From the NCBI RefSeq assembly GCF_026278245.1, contig NZ_CP111079.1, positions 3,598,501 to 3,662,500 on the forward strand: DNA of 64,000 bases. The letters run 5' to 3'. Positions within the stretch are counted from its first letter, which is position 1. The number at the start of each line of letters is the position of its first letter. The translations under genes and the position numbers were made by a program. Shown piece by piece: positions 48,235-57,700 of the stretch. This DNA comes from Pontibacter kalidii (GTDB lineage Bacteria > Bacteroidota > Bacteroidia > Cytophagales > Hymenobacteraceae). Below the pieces are notes generated by a model. It was not told the origin of the DNA, did not search any database, and worked only from the letters and a program-made list of their open reading frames with translations.

Positions 48235-48296
48235 ACGGAGCCCAACCACCTCTACCCCTCCTTAGATAAGGAGGGGTAGAGGTGGTTGGGCTCCGT
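48235..48296. repeat. 29-bp perfect inverted repeat
   Basis: Arms 48235-48263 and 48268-48296 are fully complementary around a four-base loop. They contain the ACCCCTCCTT/AAGGAGGGGT unit also seen in the 7.3-7.5 kb cluster. It has no T-run, so it is not a standard terminator. It adjoins repeat copy B. Confidence 0.8.
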
Positions 48297-48429
48297 ACTA
48301 GCTTCGTCTCCTGTTCTTAGGGGAGGGGTAGTCTCCTTTTGAAGTCTCAGATCCCGAACTCATTTCGAGGCCGGGCACGGGGTTGTTAAACCCTATCTTA
48401 CACTCCAAATTATCTTCTATCTTAGCACC

Positions 48430-49722
48430 ATGAACAAGCTTTATACTTCCTTCCTCGCCCTATGCCTGGTTGCACCCACGCTTCTGCAAGCGCAGGACAT
48501 GGCTCGCGTTCGGCAAACCCTGGATACCCTTACTTCCAAAACCATGTATGGCCGCGGCTATACGTTCGACGGCGACCTGAAAGCGGCGAAGTATCTCAAG
48601 TACAGATTCGAGGAGATGGGACTGGAGCCATTGGCAGGTGATGCATACTTCCAGGAGTTCAGTTTCCCGGTGAACCGCATTGTGGAGACGCCGCAGCTGC
48701 AGGTAAACGGGCAGGCGCTGGTGCCGGGGCAGGATTTCGTAGCACGGGCTTCTTCCGGCTCAGGGGCCGGTAAGGCCAAGCTACTGCCGCTCGACACCCT
48801 TATCTTCACAGAAGCCAGGGCAGCGCAAAAGTTTTTCCGCAAGGATTTCTCCAAAGTAGCCCTGGTGTACCCGCAGCAGGAGCAGAAGCGCTTGGCCGGG
48901 CTGCCGGTGCAGTACCAGCAACTGCTGCAGCAGGCAAAACTGCATATTATACTTCAGCCCAAAAACCTGCTCACCACCGTAGCCAGGCAGCAGGAGGCGG
49001 TGCCGGTGCTGGAGGTGCTGCAACATGTTTGGCCGCAGCAGGCCAAAAAAGTAACCTTTAGCGTGCAGGCCAACCTGAACCCGCAGCACCAGACGCAGAA
49101 TGTGATCGGCTTTATCCCGGGTAGTCAGCAACCGGACTCGGTGCTGGTGTTTACCGCCCACTACGACCACCTCGGCAGCCAGGGTAGGGAAGTATACTTT
49201 CCGGGGGCCAACGACAATGCCAGCGGCACCGCCATGCTGCTGGAACTGGCGCAGCATTACAGCCGCCCCGAAAACCGGCCAAAGTATACCATGGTGTTCA
49301 TGGCCTTTGCCGCCGAGGAGGCTGGCCTGCTGGGCTCCTTCCACTACGTGCAGCATCCGCTCTTCCCACTCCGCCAGATTTCCTTCCTCGTAAACCTGGA
49401 CCTGCTGGGCACTGGCGACGATGGCCTGATGGTGGTGAATGGCAAAGTACATGAGCCAGCGTTTAAGTTGTTGCAGCGCCTGAACGAACAGCACCAGTGC
49501 CTGCCACAGATCAAAAGCCGGGGCAAGGCCGCCAACTCCGACCATTACCCTTTTTCGGAGGCAGGTGTGCCCGCCTTCTTCTTTTATACCTTAGGAGGCA
49601 CCGCTGCCTATCATAATCCGCAGGACCATGCCGCACAGCTGCCGCTCACCAGATTTCCGGAGGTGTTTAAGCTGATAACTGATTTTGCCGGCGCCCTGAT
49701 GGCAAACAATGAAGTGAATTAA
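48430..49722 (+). CDS. secreted M28 family peptidase
   Basis: 430 residues with a signal peptide (cleavage near LLQAQ). The zinc aminopeptidase motifs are complete: FTAHYDHLGS, GANDNASGTAML, AAEEAGLLGS, VNLDLLGTGDD and NSDHYPFSEAGVP. An N-terminal ~190-residue region with a PA-like insert precedes the catalytic domain. It probably trims peptides in the periplasm or outside. It is a single gene with a shared terminator downstream, and differs in sequence from the M28 cyclase-like protein at 13.4 kb. Confidence 0.93.
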   Translation: MNKLYTSFLALCLVAPTLLQAQDMARVRQTLDTLTSKTMYGRGYTFDGDLKAAKYLKYRFEEMGLEPLAGDAYFQEFSFPVNRIVETPQLQVNGQALVPGQDFVARASSGSGAGKAKLLPLDTLIFTEARAAQKFFRKDFSKVALVYPQQEQKRLAGLPVQYQQLLQQAKLHIILQPKNLLTTVARQQEAVPVLEVLQHVWPQQAKKVTFSVQANLNPQHQTQNVIGFIPGSQQPDSVLVFTAHYDHLGSQGREVYFPGANDNASGTAMLLELAQHYSRPENRPKYTMVFMAFAAEEAGLLGSFHYVQHPLFPLRQISFLVNLDLLGTGDDGLMVVNGKVHEPAFKLLQRLNEQHQCLPQIKSRGKAANSDHYPFSEAGVPAFFFYTLGGTAAYHNPQDHAAQLPLTRFPEVFKLITDFAGALMANNEVN

Positions 49723-49737
49723 CAATAGTATACACTA

Positions 49738-49782
49738 AAAAGCCGGAGCCGCTGCAACAACGTTACAGCGGCTCCGGCTTTT
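49738..49782. terminator. bidirectional terminator
   Basis: A 17-bp perfect stem (49738-49754 with 49766-49782) sits between the convergent peptidase and yicC genes. TTATACTT overlaps its T-run. Confidence 0.85.
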
Positions 49783-49799
49783 ATACTTGTAAGCTATAC

Positions 49800-50681
49800 T
49801 TACAGGATGTTGTTGATCTGCTCTTTTATCTTCTCCAGTTCCTCCTTCATCTCCACCACATGATGCTGAATGGTGGCGTCGTTGGCTTTGGAGCCGATGG
49901 TGTTTATCTCACGCCCGATTTCCTGCGAGATAAAGCCCAGTTTCTTTCCGGTTGGCTCCGGCAGGTACACTGTTTCGGTGAAGTAGTGCAGGTGGTTTAC
50001 CAGGCGTACTTTCTCCTCGGCAATGTCCAGCTTCTCCATATAATAGATCATCTCCTGCTCAAAACGATTCTGGTCGAAGTGCTCGGAGGTGGATATCTCC
50101 GCCAGGTGGCCACGTATGCGGGTACGGATCTGCTCCATGCGCACCGGATCATGTTTGTCTATCTCGGCCAGCAGAATACGGATGCGGTCTATGTAGGCCA
50201 ATATCTCAGCCGTCAGCGCCTTGCCCTCATCGGCCCGGAAGGTGTTGATACCTTGCAGCGCCTCCTGCAGCAGCGGCTGCACCAGGCTCCACTCTGCCTC
50301 AGCGGTCTCTTCGTCCTGCTCCTCCTGCTGCAGCACCTCCGGCATGTGCAGGGCCAGTCGGAAGAGTTCTCCCTTGTCGGCTCCCAACTGGCTGGCCACC
50401 TCGCTCAACTCTGTGTAGTAGGCCTTTAGCAGGTCTTTGTTTACAGTATTGCGCGCCTTCTGCGTCTTGTTCTTCGTGAACTCCACATTTACGCTCACCT
50501 TCCCCCGCACCAGCGCCTTCTGCACCATATTCCGGATTTCATACTCTTTGTCAGAGAGTACTTTTGGGGTGCGCACGCTCAGGTCCATACTTTTGGAGTT
50601 GAGCGAGCGGATTTCTACGGAGATACAATACTGGTCGGCATCAAGGCGGGCACTGCCAAAGCCTGTCATGGACTGCAACAT
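49800..50681 (-). CDS. YicC family endoribonuclease-like protein
   Basis: 293 residues of the YicC/YloC family, linked to RNA decay and stationary-phase survival. The N terminus LQSMTGFGSARLD with SVEIRSLNSKSMDL and the C terminus TGKKLGFISQEIGREINTIGSKAND with EMKEELEKIKEQINNIL are diagnostic. It is divergent from purQ. A gmk gene often follows yicC in bacteria but is not present here. Confidence 0.95.
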   Translation of the reverse strand: MLQSMTGFGSARLDADQYCISVEIRSLNSKSMDLSVRTPKVLSDKEYEIRNMVQKALVRGKVSVNVEFTKNKTQKARNTVNKDLLKAYYTELSEVASQLGADKGELFRLALHMPEVLQQEEQDEETAEAEWSLVQPLLQEALQGINTFRADEGKALTAEILAYIDRIRILLAEIDKHDPVRMEQIRTRIRGHLAEISTSEHFDQNRFEQEMIYYMEKLDIAEEKVRLVNHLHYFTETVYLPEPTGKKLGFISQEIGREINTIGSKANDATIQHHVVEMKEELEKIKEQINNIL

Positions 50682-50816
50682 AAGCTCTTTATAAAATGAT
50701 ACTTTGGCAAATTAGGCATAATTCTTCAAATTTGCGCAGCCAGTGGCGCTAAAGCTGGTTAAAAGCCGCTGTTAACTGTGTGCGGTGCGCGTATAAATTC
50801 CTTAACTTTTTGAGCC

Positions 50817-51509
50817 ATGAAATTTGGTGTAGTAGTTTTTCCGGGGTCCAACTGCGACCAAGACCTTGTTGATGCTATAAGCCTTGGCCTGGGGCAAGAA
50901 TGCGTAAAGCTGTGGCACAAAGACCACGATTTGCAAGGATGTGATTTTATACTGCTGCCCGGCGGCTTCTCTTACGGCGACTACCTGCGCTCCGGTGCCA
51001 TTGCACGCTTCTCTCCAATTATGCAGGAGGTGGTGCAGCACGCCAACCGTGGCGGCTATGTAATGGGCATCTGCAACGGTTTCCAGATACTGACCGAGGC
51101 CGGCCTGCTGCCGGGCGCCCTGCTGCGCAACGCCAACCAAAAGTTTATCTGCGACAACGTCTACATCAAGCCGGTAACCAACAACCTGCTGCCTACGCGC
51201 AACCTGGATCTGGACAAGGCCTATAAAATACCGGTGGCGCATGGCGAAGGCCGCTACCACGCCGACAAGGAAACGCTGCGCAAACTCGAGGACAATGACC
51301 AGATCATGTTCAAGTATAGCAGCAACGTGGCCGACACACACGACATTTACAACATCAATGGCAGCCTGCTCAACATTGCCGGTGTGGCCAACGAGCAGAA
51401 GAACGTGTTCGGTATGATGCCGCACCCGGAGCGCGCCGTGGACCCGGAACTGGGCAACACCGATGGCCGCGCCATTTTCGAGTCTATCCTGAACCTGGTA
51501 AACGCCTAG
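50817..51509 (+). CDS. purQ: phosphoribosylformylglycinamidine synthase subunit PurQ
   Basis: Glutaminase subunit (230 residues) of FGAM synthase in purine synthesis, delivering ammonia to PurL. The triad is visible: nucleophile Cys in GICNGFQILTEAG and the His/Glu in MMPHPERAVDPELG. The small PurS subunit is separately encoded at 60.5 kb, implying the three-protein PurSQL form. The gene stands alone with its own terminator. Confidence 0.96.
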   Translation: MKFGVVVFPGSNCDQDLVDAISLGLGQECVKLWHKDHDLQGCDFILLPGGFSYGDYLRSGAIARFSPIMQEVVQHANRGGYVMGICNGFQILTEAGLLPGALLRNANQKFICDNVYIKPVTNNLLPTRNLDLDKAYKIPVAHGEGRYHADKETLRKLEDNDQIMFKYSSNVADTHDIYNINGSLLNIAGVANEQKNVFGMMPHPERAVDPELGNTDGRAIFESILNLVNA

Positions 51510-51528
51510 TTTAGTTAAACCATACTTT

Positions 51529-51576
51529 AAAAGCCCAAAGCCCCGGTTGACTACTCAGCCGGGGCTTTGGGCTTTT
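51529..51576 (+). terminator. purQ terminator
   Basis: An 18-bp perfect stem (51529-51546 with 51559-51576) ends in TTTTATAA. Confidence 0.8.
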
Positions 51577-51648
51577 ATAAAATACTGCGGGCTTCATCAG
51601 TAGTACCAATGCTGCTAGCCTATCTCATGGTTTTCAGCAGAAATTCGG

Positions 51649-51766
51649 TACTTTTGTACCCCAATAAAAAGTCGCAATACCTTATGACACTTACCCCACC
51701 TTGATTTTACCTGTTCAAGTATACTTTCCAGCTACCGGGCAAACAATAGTCTGCCCCGGTAGCTGG
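51649..51766 (+). promoter_or_regulatory. promoter box and hairpin upstream of sulP
   Basis: TACTTTTG (51649-51656) fits TAnnTTTG. A stem of 12 bp (51728-51739 with 51755-51766) lies 70-110 bases downstream, without a clean T-run. It may be the leader of the SulP gene (start 51968) or a short RNA. The rest of the gap to 51967 holds no gene. Confidence 0.35.
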
Positions 51767-51967
51767 ACATTCCATTTACCATATTTTATACTTTAAGAGC
51801 GGATTTCTCAAGGATTTGGGGTGCTGAGGCCGGTTGGCTGCGGGTTATGCTTTCTACTGGTACTGCGTAACAGTTTCATAGTATAACACCTTAGGAGGCG
51901 AGGCAGGAAGACATTTGCACCTGCTGCACCCACCAATTCCCCGCTCCGATTTTTCCTGACCAATACC

Positions 51968-53509
51968 ATGAAACAATACCTCAGGCTGTTTGACTTCAGC
52001 CAAAAAGTCGATTATAAAATCGAAGTCCTGGCAGGCCTCACGGTCGCCATGACCATGATCCCCGAGTCCCTTTCTTTCGCCATACTTGCCGGTTTTCCGC
52101 CGCTAGTGGGTTTATACGCCGCCTTTATCATGGGCTTGGTAACGGCCGTTTTCGGTGGCCGGCCGGGCATGGTTTCAGGCGGCGCGGGCGCCACAGCGGT
52201 AGTGCTTATTGCCCTGATGCAGTCGCATGGGCTGGAGTACGTTTTTGCGGCCGTAGCGCTGGCCGGTATCCTGCAGATTTTGGTGGGCTTGTTTAAGTTG
52301 GGCAAGTTTATCCGTCTGGTGCCGCAGCCGGTGATGTATGGCTTTGTAAACGGCCTGGCTGTTATCATTTTCATGTCGCAGATAGAGCAATTTAAAATAG
52401 TGCAGAACGGTGAAGTAGCTTGGCTATCGGGCACGCCCCTATACGTCATGGCTGGCTTAGTAGCGCTGACCATCGCTATTATCGTGCTGCTGCCGCGCCT
52501 TACGAAGGCCGTTCCGCCATCGCTGGTTGCCATTATTGTAGTGTTCGGGGTAGTGATGGGCTTCGGCATTGATACAAAGCTGGTGAAGGACATTGCCGCA
52601 GTGAGCGGTAGCCTGCCACCTTTCCATATACCACAGGTGCCGCTAACGCTGGAAATGCTGCAGGTAATCTTTCCTTATGCTTTGATCATGGCCGGTGTAG
52701 GATTAACTGAAAGCCTGCTGACCCTGAACCTGGTGGATGAAATTACCGGTACCCGGGGCCAGGGCAACCGTGAAAGTATAGCCCAAGGCAGCGCTAACCT
52801 GTTGAACGGCTTTTTCTTCGGGATGGGCGGCTGCGCCATGATCGCACAAACGCTGGTTAACCTCTCGGCTGGAGCCCGCGCGCGTTTAGCGGGTGTTGTT
52901 GCTGCCCTTACTATTCTGGCGGTTATACTTGTTGGTGCTCCTATCATTGAGCGGGTGCCCATGGCCGCGCTGGTGGGCGTAATGGTCATGGTGGCCGTTG
53001 GCACTTTCGAGTGGATCAGCTTTAGGATCATCAACAAAATGCCGAAACAGGATGTGTTTGTGGGTATTCTGGTGGCAGTCATCACCATCTGGCTCCATAA
53101 CCTGGCACTGGCCGTACTGATCGGCGTGATCATCTCGGCGCTGGTATTTGCCTGGGAAAGCGCTAAACGCATCCGGGCCAGAAAGTATACTGATACAAAT
53201 GGGGTAAAGCATTATGAGATTTACGGGCCGTTATTCTTCGGCTCTGTTACTGCCTTTTCCGAAAAGTTCGATGTCCTGCATGATCCCCAGGAGGTAGTCA
53301 TTGATTTTAAGGAAAGCCGAGTCGCTGACATGTCAGGCATAGATGCCCTGAACAAGCTAACGGAGCGGTACCATAAAGCTGGGAAGAAGCTCCACTTAAA
53401 GCACCTAAGCCAGGACTGCCTGCTGCTGCTCCGGAATGCCGAGCAGGTAATTGATGTGAACATCGTGGAGGACCCGCACTATGCCGTTGTTACCGATAAG
53501 CTGTCGTAA
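51968..53509 (+). CDS. SulP family inorganic anion transporter
   Basis: 513 residues with about twelve to fourteen membrane segments and a C-terminal STAS domain (~430-513, EVVIDFKESRVADMSGIDALNKL). SulP signatures are LAGLTVAMTMIPESLSFAILAGFPP, FGGRPGMVSGGAGATAVV and GLTESLLTLNLVDE. The family carries sulfate, bicarbonate or other anions. The form resembles the bicarbonate/YbaR-type branch more than sulfate permeases, but the substrate is not provable here. Confidence 0.92.
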   Translation: MKQYLRLFDFSQKVDYKIEVLAGLTVAMTMIPESLSFAILAGFPPLVGLYAAFIMGLVTAVFGGRPGMVSGGAGATAVVLIALMQSHGLEYVFAAVALAGILQILVGLFKLGKFIRLVPQPVMYGFVNGLAVIIFMSQIEQFKIVQNGEVAWLSGTPLYVMAGLVALTIAIIVLLPRLTKAVPPSLVAIIVVFGVVMGFGIDTKLVKDIAAVSGSLPPFHIPQVPLTLEMLQVIFPYALIMAGVGLTESLLTLNLVDEITGTRGQGNRESIAQGSANLLNGFFFGMGGCAMIAQTLVNLSAGARARLAGVVAALTILAVILVGAPIIERVPMAALVGVMVMVAVGTFEWISFRIINKMPKQDVFVGILVAVITIWLHNLALAVLIGVIISALVFAWESAKRIRARKYTDTNGVKHYEIYGPLFFGSVTAFSEKFDVLHDPQEVVIDFKESRVADMSGIDALNKLTERYHKAGKKLHLKHLSQDCLLLLRNAEQVIDVNIVEDPHYAVVTDKLS

Positions 53510-53524
53510 CCTATAGCCGGTGCG

Positions 53525-53579
53525 AAAGTATAAACCCCGCTGCTCTTCAAGATATGAATGGCAGCGGGGTTTATACTTT
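53525..53579. terminator. terminator built from an inverted pair of AGTATA words
   Basis: A 19-bp perfect stem (53525-53543 with 53561-53579) begins AAAGTATAAACC and ends with its complement GGTTTATACTTT, so the window motif itself forms the base of the hairpin. A further TATACTT follows. It lies between the convergent sulP and serine hydrolase genes. Confidence 0.8.
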
Positions 53580-53626
53580 TATACTTGATGAGCATGCTGC
53601 AGGGCAGACAGCAAAGCTTTTCACCC

Positions 53627-54778
53627 TTACTTCACCATTTCATTCACTCCGTCAATCATGGCTATCACCTCGCCGGGATGCTCCCCCACTTTCTCAGCGC
53701 GCTGCTTGCCTAGCCGCACGATCACGATGTTCTTTTCAGGTATCACGATGATGTATTGCCCCAGTATGCCCCGGGCATAAAAAATGTCCTGCCCTTTGTA
53801 GCCGGGCATCAGCCACCACTGATACCCGTAGAAGTCTACTTTTTTACCGGTAGAGGCATTCGTAAGACCATTGGGAGTAAGCGAGGCTTTGACATAGGCT
53901 GGCGGCACGATGGTATCGCCGTTCCAGATGCCCTTATGCAGGTATAGCCGGCCGAGGCGGGCGAAGTCGCGGGCATTGGAGAAAAAGCAGCAGTAAGCCT
54001 TCTCAACACCTTCGGGTTGGTCCACGCTCCACCCTGCATCCTGGGCTGCACCCAAAGGCTTCCAGAGCTTCTCCTCGGCGTATTCGCTCAGGCTCTTGCC
54101 GGTGGCCTCCTGCAGCACAAAAGCCAGCACCTGCGTGTCGCCGCTCTTGTAGGCCCAGCGCTGCCCCGGCGCCTCCTCCACATCCAGCCGGTTTATGACC
54201 TTCTTCAGGTCGGAGCCATAGTAGGCTTCAGTTGTCATGGAAAGGGGGTTCATGTAAGATTCCTCCCAGTTCAGGCCTGAACTCATCCACAGCAGGTGCT
54301 TTATGGTGATCTTGGCTTTATCACCCTTCCGGAAACCAGGCAGGAAATCACCCACCGGCTGCTCCACGCTTTTTATCTTCCCCTCTTTAATCGCCATGCC
54401 CACCAGCATGCTCACGATGCTTTTAGCCATGGAGAACGAGTTGCTCAGCGACTCCTCGGAGTAACCATCCCAGTACTGCTCGTAAAGGATGGAATCCTCT
54501 TTCACCACCAAAAAGGCCACCGACTCCAGTTTTTTGTGCAGTTGCTCCAGTTTCCGCGGCTGCTCCACCTGATTGTACATCTTAGTCAAGGGCCAGGGCT
54601 GCCCGGTAGCGGGTGCCTCTATCTCGCGCTGCTCAAAAATAGTGTTGTCGTCGATATCGGCGAAGTTGTAGACAAGGGCTTTGTAGATATAGTTCTTGTC
54701 GGCCATGTTTATCCAGGCTGCCAGCAGGCCCAGCAAAAGTAGCGTGCCCAGGCCAAAACGTTTGGCTTTGCGGTTCAT
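53627..54778 (-). CDS. serine hydrolase, beta-lactamase class C family
   Basis: 383 residues. An N-terminal membrane anchor (FGLGTLLLLGLLAAWI) exposes the enzyme in the periplasm. The penicillin-binding fold has SxxK as Ser116-Met-Ala-Lys119 and a Tyr motif at WAYKSGD. Such proteins are esterases, D-aminopeptidases or peptidases; antibiotic resistance should not be assumed. It is last of a three-gene minus-strand group, 18 bases after the PD40 protein gene. Confidence 0.9.
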   Translation of the reverse strand: MNRKAKRFGLGTLLLLGLLAAWINMADKNYIYKALVYNFADIDDNTIFEQREIEAPATGQPWPLTKMYNQVEQPRKLEQLHKKLESVAFLVVKEDSILYEQYWDGYSEESLSNSFSMAKSIVSMLVGMAIKEGKIKSVEQPVGDFLPGFRKGDKAKITIKHLLWMSSGLNWEESYMNPLSMTTEAYYGSDLKKVINRLDVEEAPGQRWAYKSGDTQVLAFVLQEATGKSLSEYAEEKLWKPLGAAQDAGWSVDQPEGVEKAYCCFFSNARDFARLGRLYLHKGIWNGDTIVPPAYVKASLTPNGLTNASTGKKVDFYGYQWWLMPGYKGQDIFYARGILGQYIIVIPEKNIVIVRLGKQRAEKVGEHPGEVIAMIDGVNEMVK

Positions 54779-54796
54779 CCGGTGGTGTGGTTGTCT

Positions 54797-57700
54797 TTAG
54801 AAATCGTAGCCCAGTGTTACGTAAAACTTAGGGCCTACGCGGTTATCCTCGGCCTCGCCCCAGGCTACATCCAGCTTGCCGTACACCCCCAGCAGCGTGG
54901 TGCGGGCACCAAAGCCATACCCCACCAGGAAGGGGTTGCGGTAGTTAATCACCGTGATGTCGAACTTATCTACATTCAGCTGCCCTGTAGACCCTCCGGT
55001 GATACGCGTGTTGATGGAGTTATCGCCTGAGAAGGGGTTGGCGCCGCTGTAGGCGGAGCCCGCATCGGCAAAGGCCGTAAGCTGCAGGTTACGGAAAAAG
55101 CCGGAGCCAATGGGGCCGTTGTACAGGTACTGCACAATGGGTATGCGCAGCTCGGCGTTGGCCAGCAGGTGGTTGCTGCCGCTACGCACGTTAAAGTTAA
55201 AGCCCCTGAGCGGGGTGACATACTCCAGGTAGAAGAGATCGGCCGGGGAGTTTACCTGCACGTCATTCAGTTCTGCCTCATCGTCCTCGTCGGCCAGCAG
55301 CCAGTTGTCCATTCCGCCGATCAGGAATTTTTTGGGCGAGTTGCCAAAAAACCTGCCATAGCTCAGGTGCGTGGCCAGTATGATCTGGCGATGGATCTTG
55401 AGATAATGCCGGAAATCAGCATAGAACTTATTGAAATCGCCCTGTGAGCCCTCAAAGCCCTTCAGGGCCATAAATCCGACCTTAAAGCGGGTCCCCTCGC
55501 GCTGGTTCACGCCCGTGATCACGCTGTTGTCATACACCAACTCCGCATTGCCCCCCCAGAACGTCTCCACCGTATCCGGAATAGAGAAGTCGTTCTTAAA
55601 GGTGAATCGGGTGCTGACGAACTTTGGCTTCAGGTGCAGGCTGGTGCTGTGGCTGAACGGGTACTTGAGCACCGGCGTCAGCTCGTTCTTGGTGAAGTTC
55701 ACGATAGAGCCGGGCGCGTTCAGGAGGCTTCCGCGTAGCGTGGAGCGCTCAAACTGCACGCCCAGGTCCACGCGGCTGGTCAGGTTCATGTACTCAGCAA
55801 AGAAGTTGTTCGTCTCGAAGTCGGTGCGCATAAAGGCCGTGCCCCGGATGCGGTGGTTCTCGAACAGGTCTGCCATCTCCACGCCAGCCACCAGGCCAAA
55901 GCCCAGCAGCGGGTCGGCATGCACCGTGGTAATGATCTCTTGCACGCTAAAGCGCAGGTCGTAGTCCAAGGGGCCCAGTAAGTCTACGCCGTTGCCACTG
56001 CTGCCGGCTCTGCGCACAGGCGCCGTATTGCGCTTTTGCTGCTGCGCCTGCCGTTGGGCATCGTTAAACTCATAATCCTCTATGTTGATCTCCCCCTCCT
56101 CGCGCACATTGCCCTGCGTGCGTTTCTCCTGCTCCAGCAGCCTGCGGCGTGTAGCAGCGGCAGTGGCTTCCTGCGTGGTCCGGGCGCGGGTTTCAAGTAT
56201 GATCTGGCGGGAGGTCTTTGGCAGTGCATCCAGCGTGGAGGCCTCGTAGTTGGGCAGCAGGTACACAAAGCTATTGCCCTCGTCGGCAGCTACCACCGCC
56301 AGTACATTGGCCGACGGCACGTAATCGTACTGCTCTATACTTTGCACAAAGTTCGTTACCGGTGTGTTGGTGCCAGTGCTCAGGTCATAGCGGTACACGC
56401 TCCGGATGCCGCTCTCCTCGCCCAGGTACACCAGGTTGCCATCGGCTGTGGGGCGCGGATTTACTTCGCTGGCGATGGAGCTGGTCAGCTGCCGCACGTT
56501 GCTATCCGGCCCCTCCTGCTGCAGCAGGAAGATGTCGTAGTTGTTTACAATGCTGTTGAAATCGGGTTTTGCGGCTGTGGCGGAGGAATCCTGCCAGCGG
56601 TTGGAGCTGAAGGCGATGCCCCCGTTATTGCGGAGGTACACCGGATCGATGTCGTCAAAGATATCGTTGGTGAGCTGCCGCTGCAGCCGGCCGTTGGACC
56701 CGAGCAGGAACAGATCCGTCTGACCATTCCGCACGGCACTTACCACAATAGACTGCCCATCTTCTGCGTAATCCATGCTGTTTACGTGCACGAACTGCTC
56801 CAGTGTGGCGGCAGGTGTGGTCAGGTTCTCGTAGAAAGGCACAAAAGAGTAACGGTTGCGGGCATCTACCTGGCGCAGCATGATCTTCCCTTTCCTCGAC
56901 TCAATGAAGCCCAGTTGCGTGTTTGAGCGCCAGGCCAGCACCGGCATGTCGAAGTCTACGTGCTGATCCAGGTTCTTGTAGCCGGCGCGCCATACCACGC
57001 GGTCCTTGCCGGTGCGCACATCCTGCACAAAAATCTTGAAGATACCGTTATCGTTCTTCACATAGGCCAGCATGCTGCCCTCCGGGTTTAGCGCAGGTTT
57101 GCCGTAAAAATGCCCCTCCTTGTTCTTCTTAAAAAGCTTGGCCCCTTCCGGCAGCTGCACCAGTGGGCTCTCCGAACTGGTGTTTATCTGCACGTAATAG
57201 TTGTACCAGTCCTGCAGAAAGCGCTTGTATGGGATGTTCAGGCTGCTGGTAATGCCGATCTCCACATCACGGGTAATACGCGTCAGGTTCAGGATGTTCT
57301 GAATGGCGGTGTAGCCGTAGCGCTCTGCAATGTAGTTCCAGACGCTCTGGCCGGTAAGCCTGGGGCTCTTCTGGAAGATCTTCTCCGGCTTTGGCGTTCC
57401 CTGTTGTTCCAGCAGCATGTCGCGCATATAACTGTCCATCTCTATGCTCCACCCTTCTGCCGTGTAAGCGGATACGCCTGAGATAAACCACTCCGGCAGG
57501 CGCAGCAGGTAACTGCTCTGCAGAGCCTCCTTCAGGCTGCCGCCATACATCATGTCGTTCATCAGCAGCTCCGTTAGCTGGTAGTTCAGATCGTGCTTAA
57601 ACTCCGTCTGCGTACCGCCATAGGCCAGCTCGATCTTGCTCTTCATGAACAGCGTTTCGCCGCCGGTCTGGTACTGGTCGTTGTTAAGGCCGATGTTGCT

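Noticed and set aside
53627..54778. Serine hydrolase as an antibiotic-resistance beta-lactamase
   Set aside because: The class C fold is shared by many esterases and peptidases; a membrane anchor and operon with envelope genes do not point to resistance.
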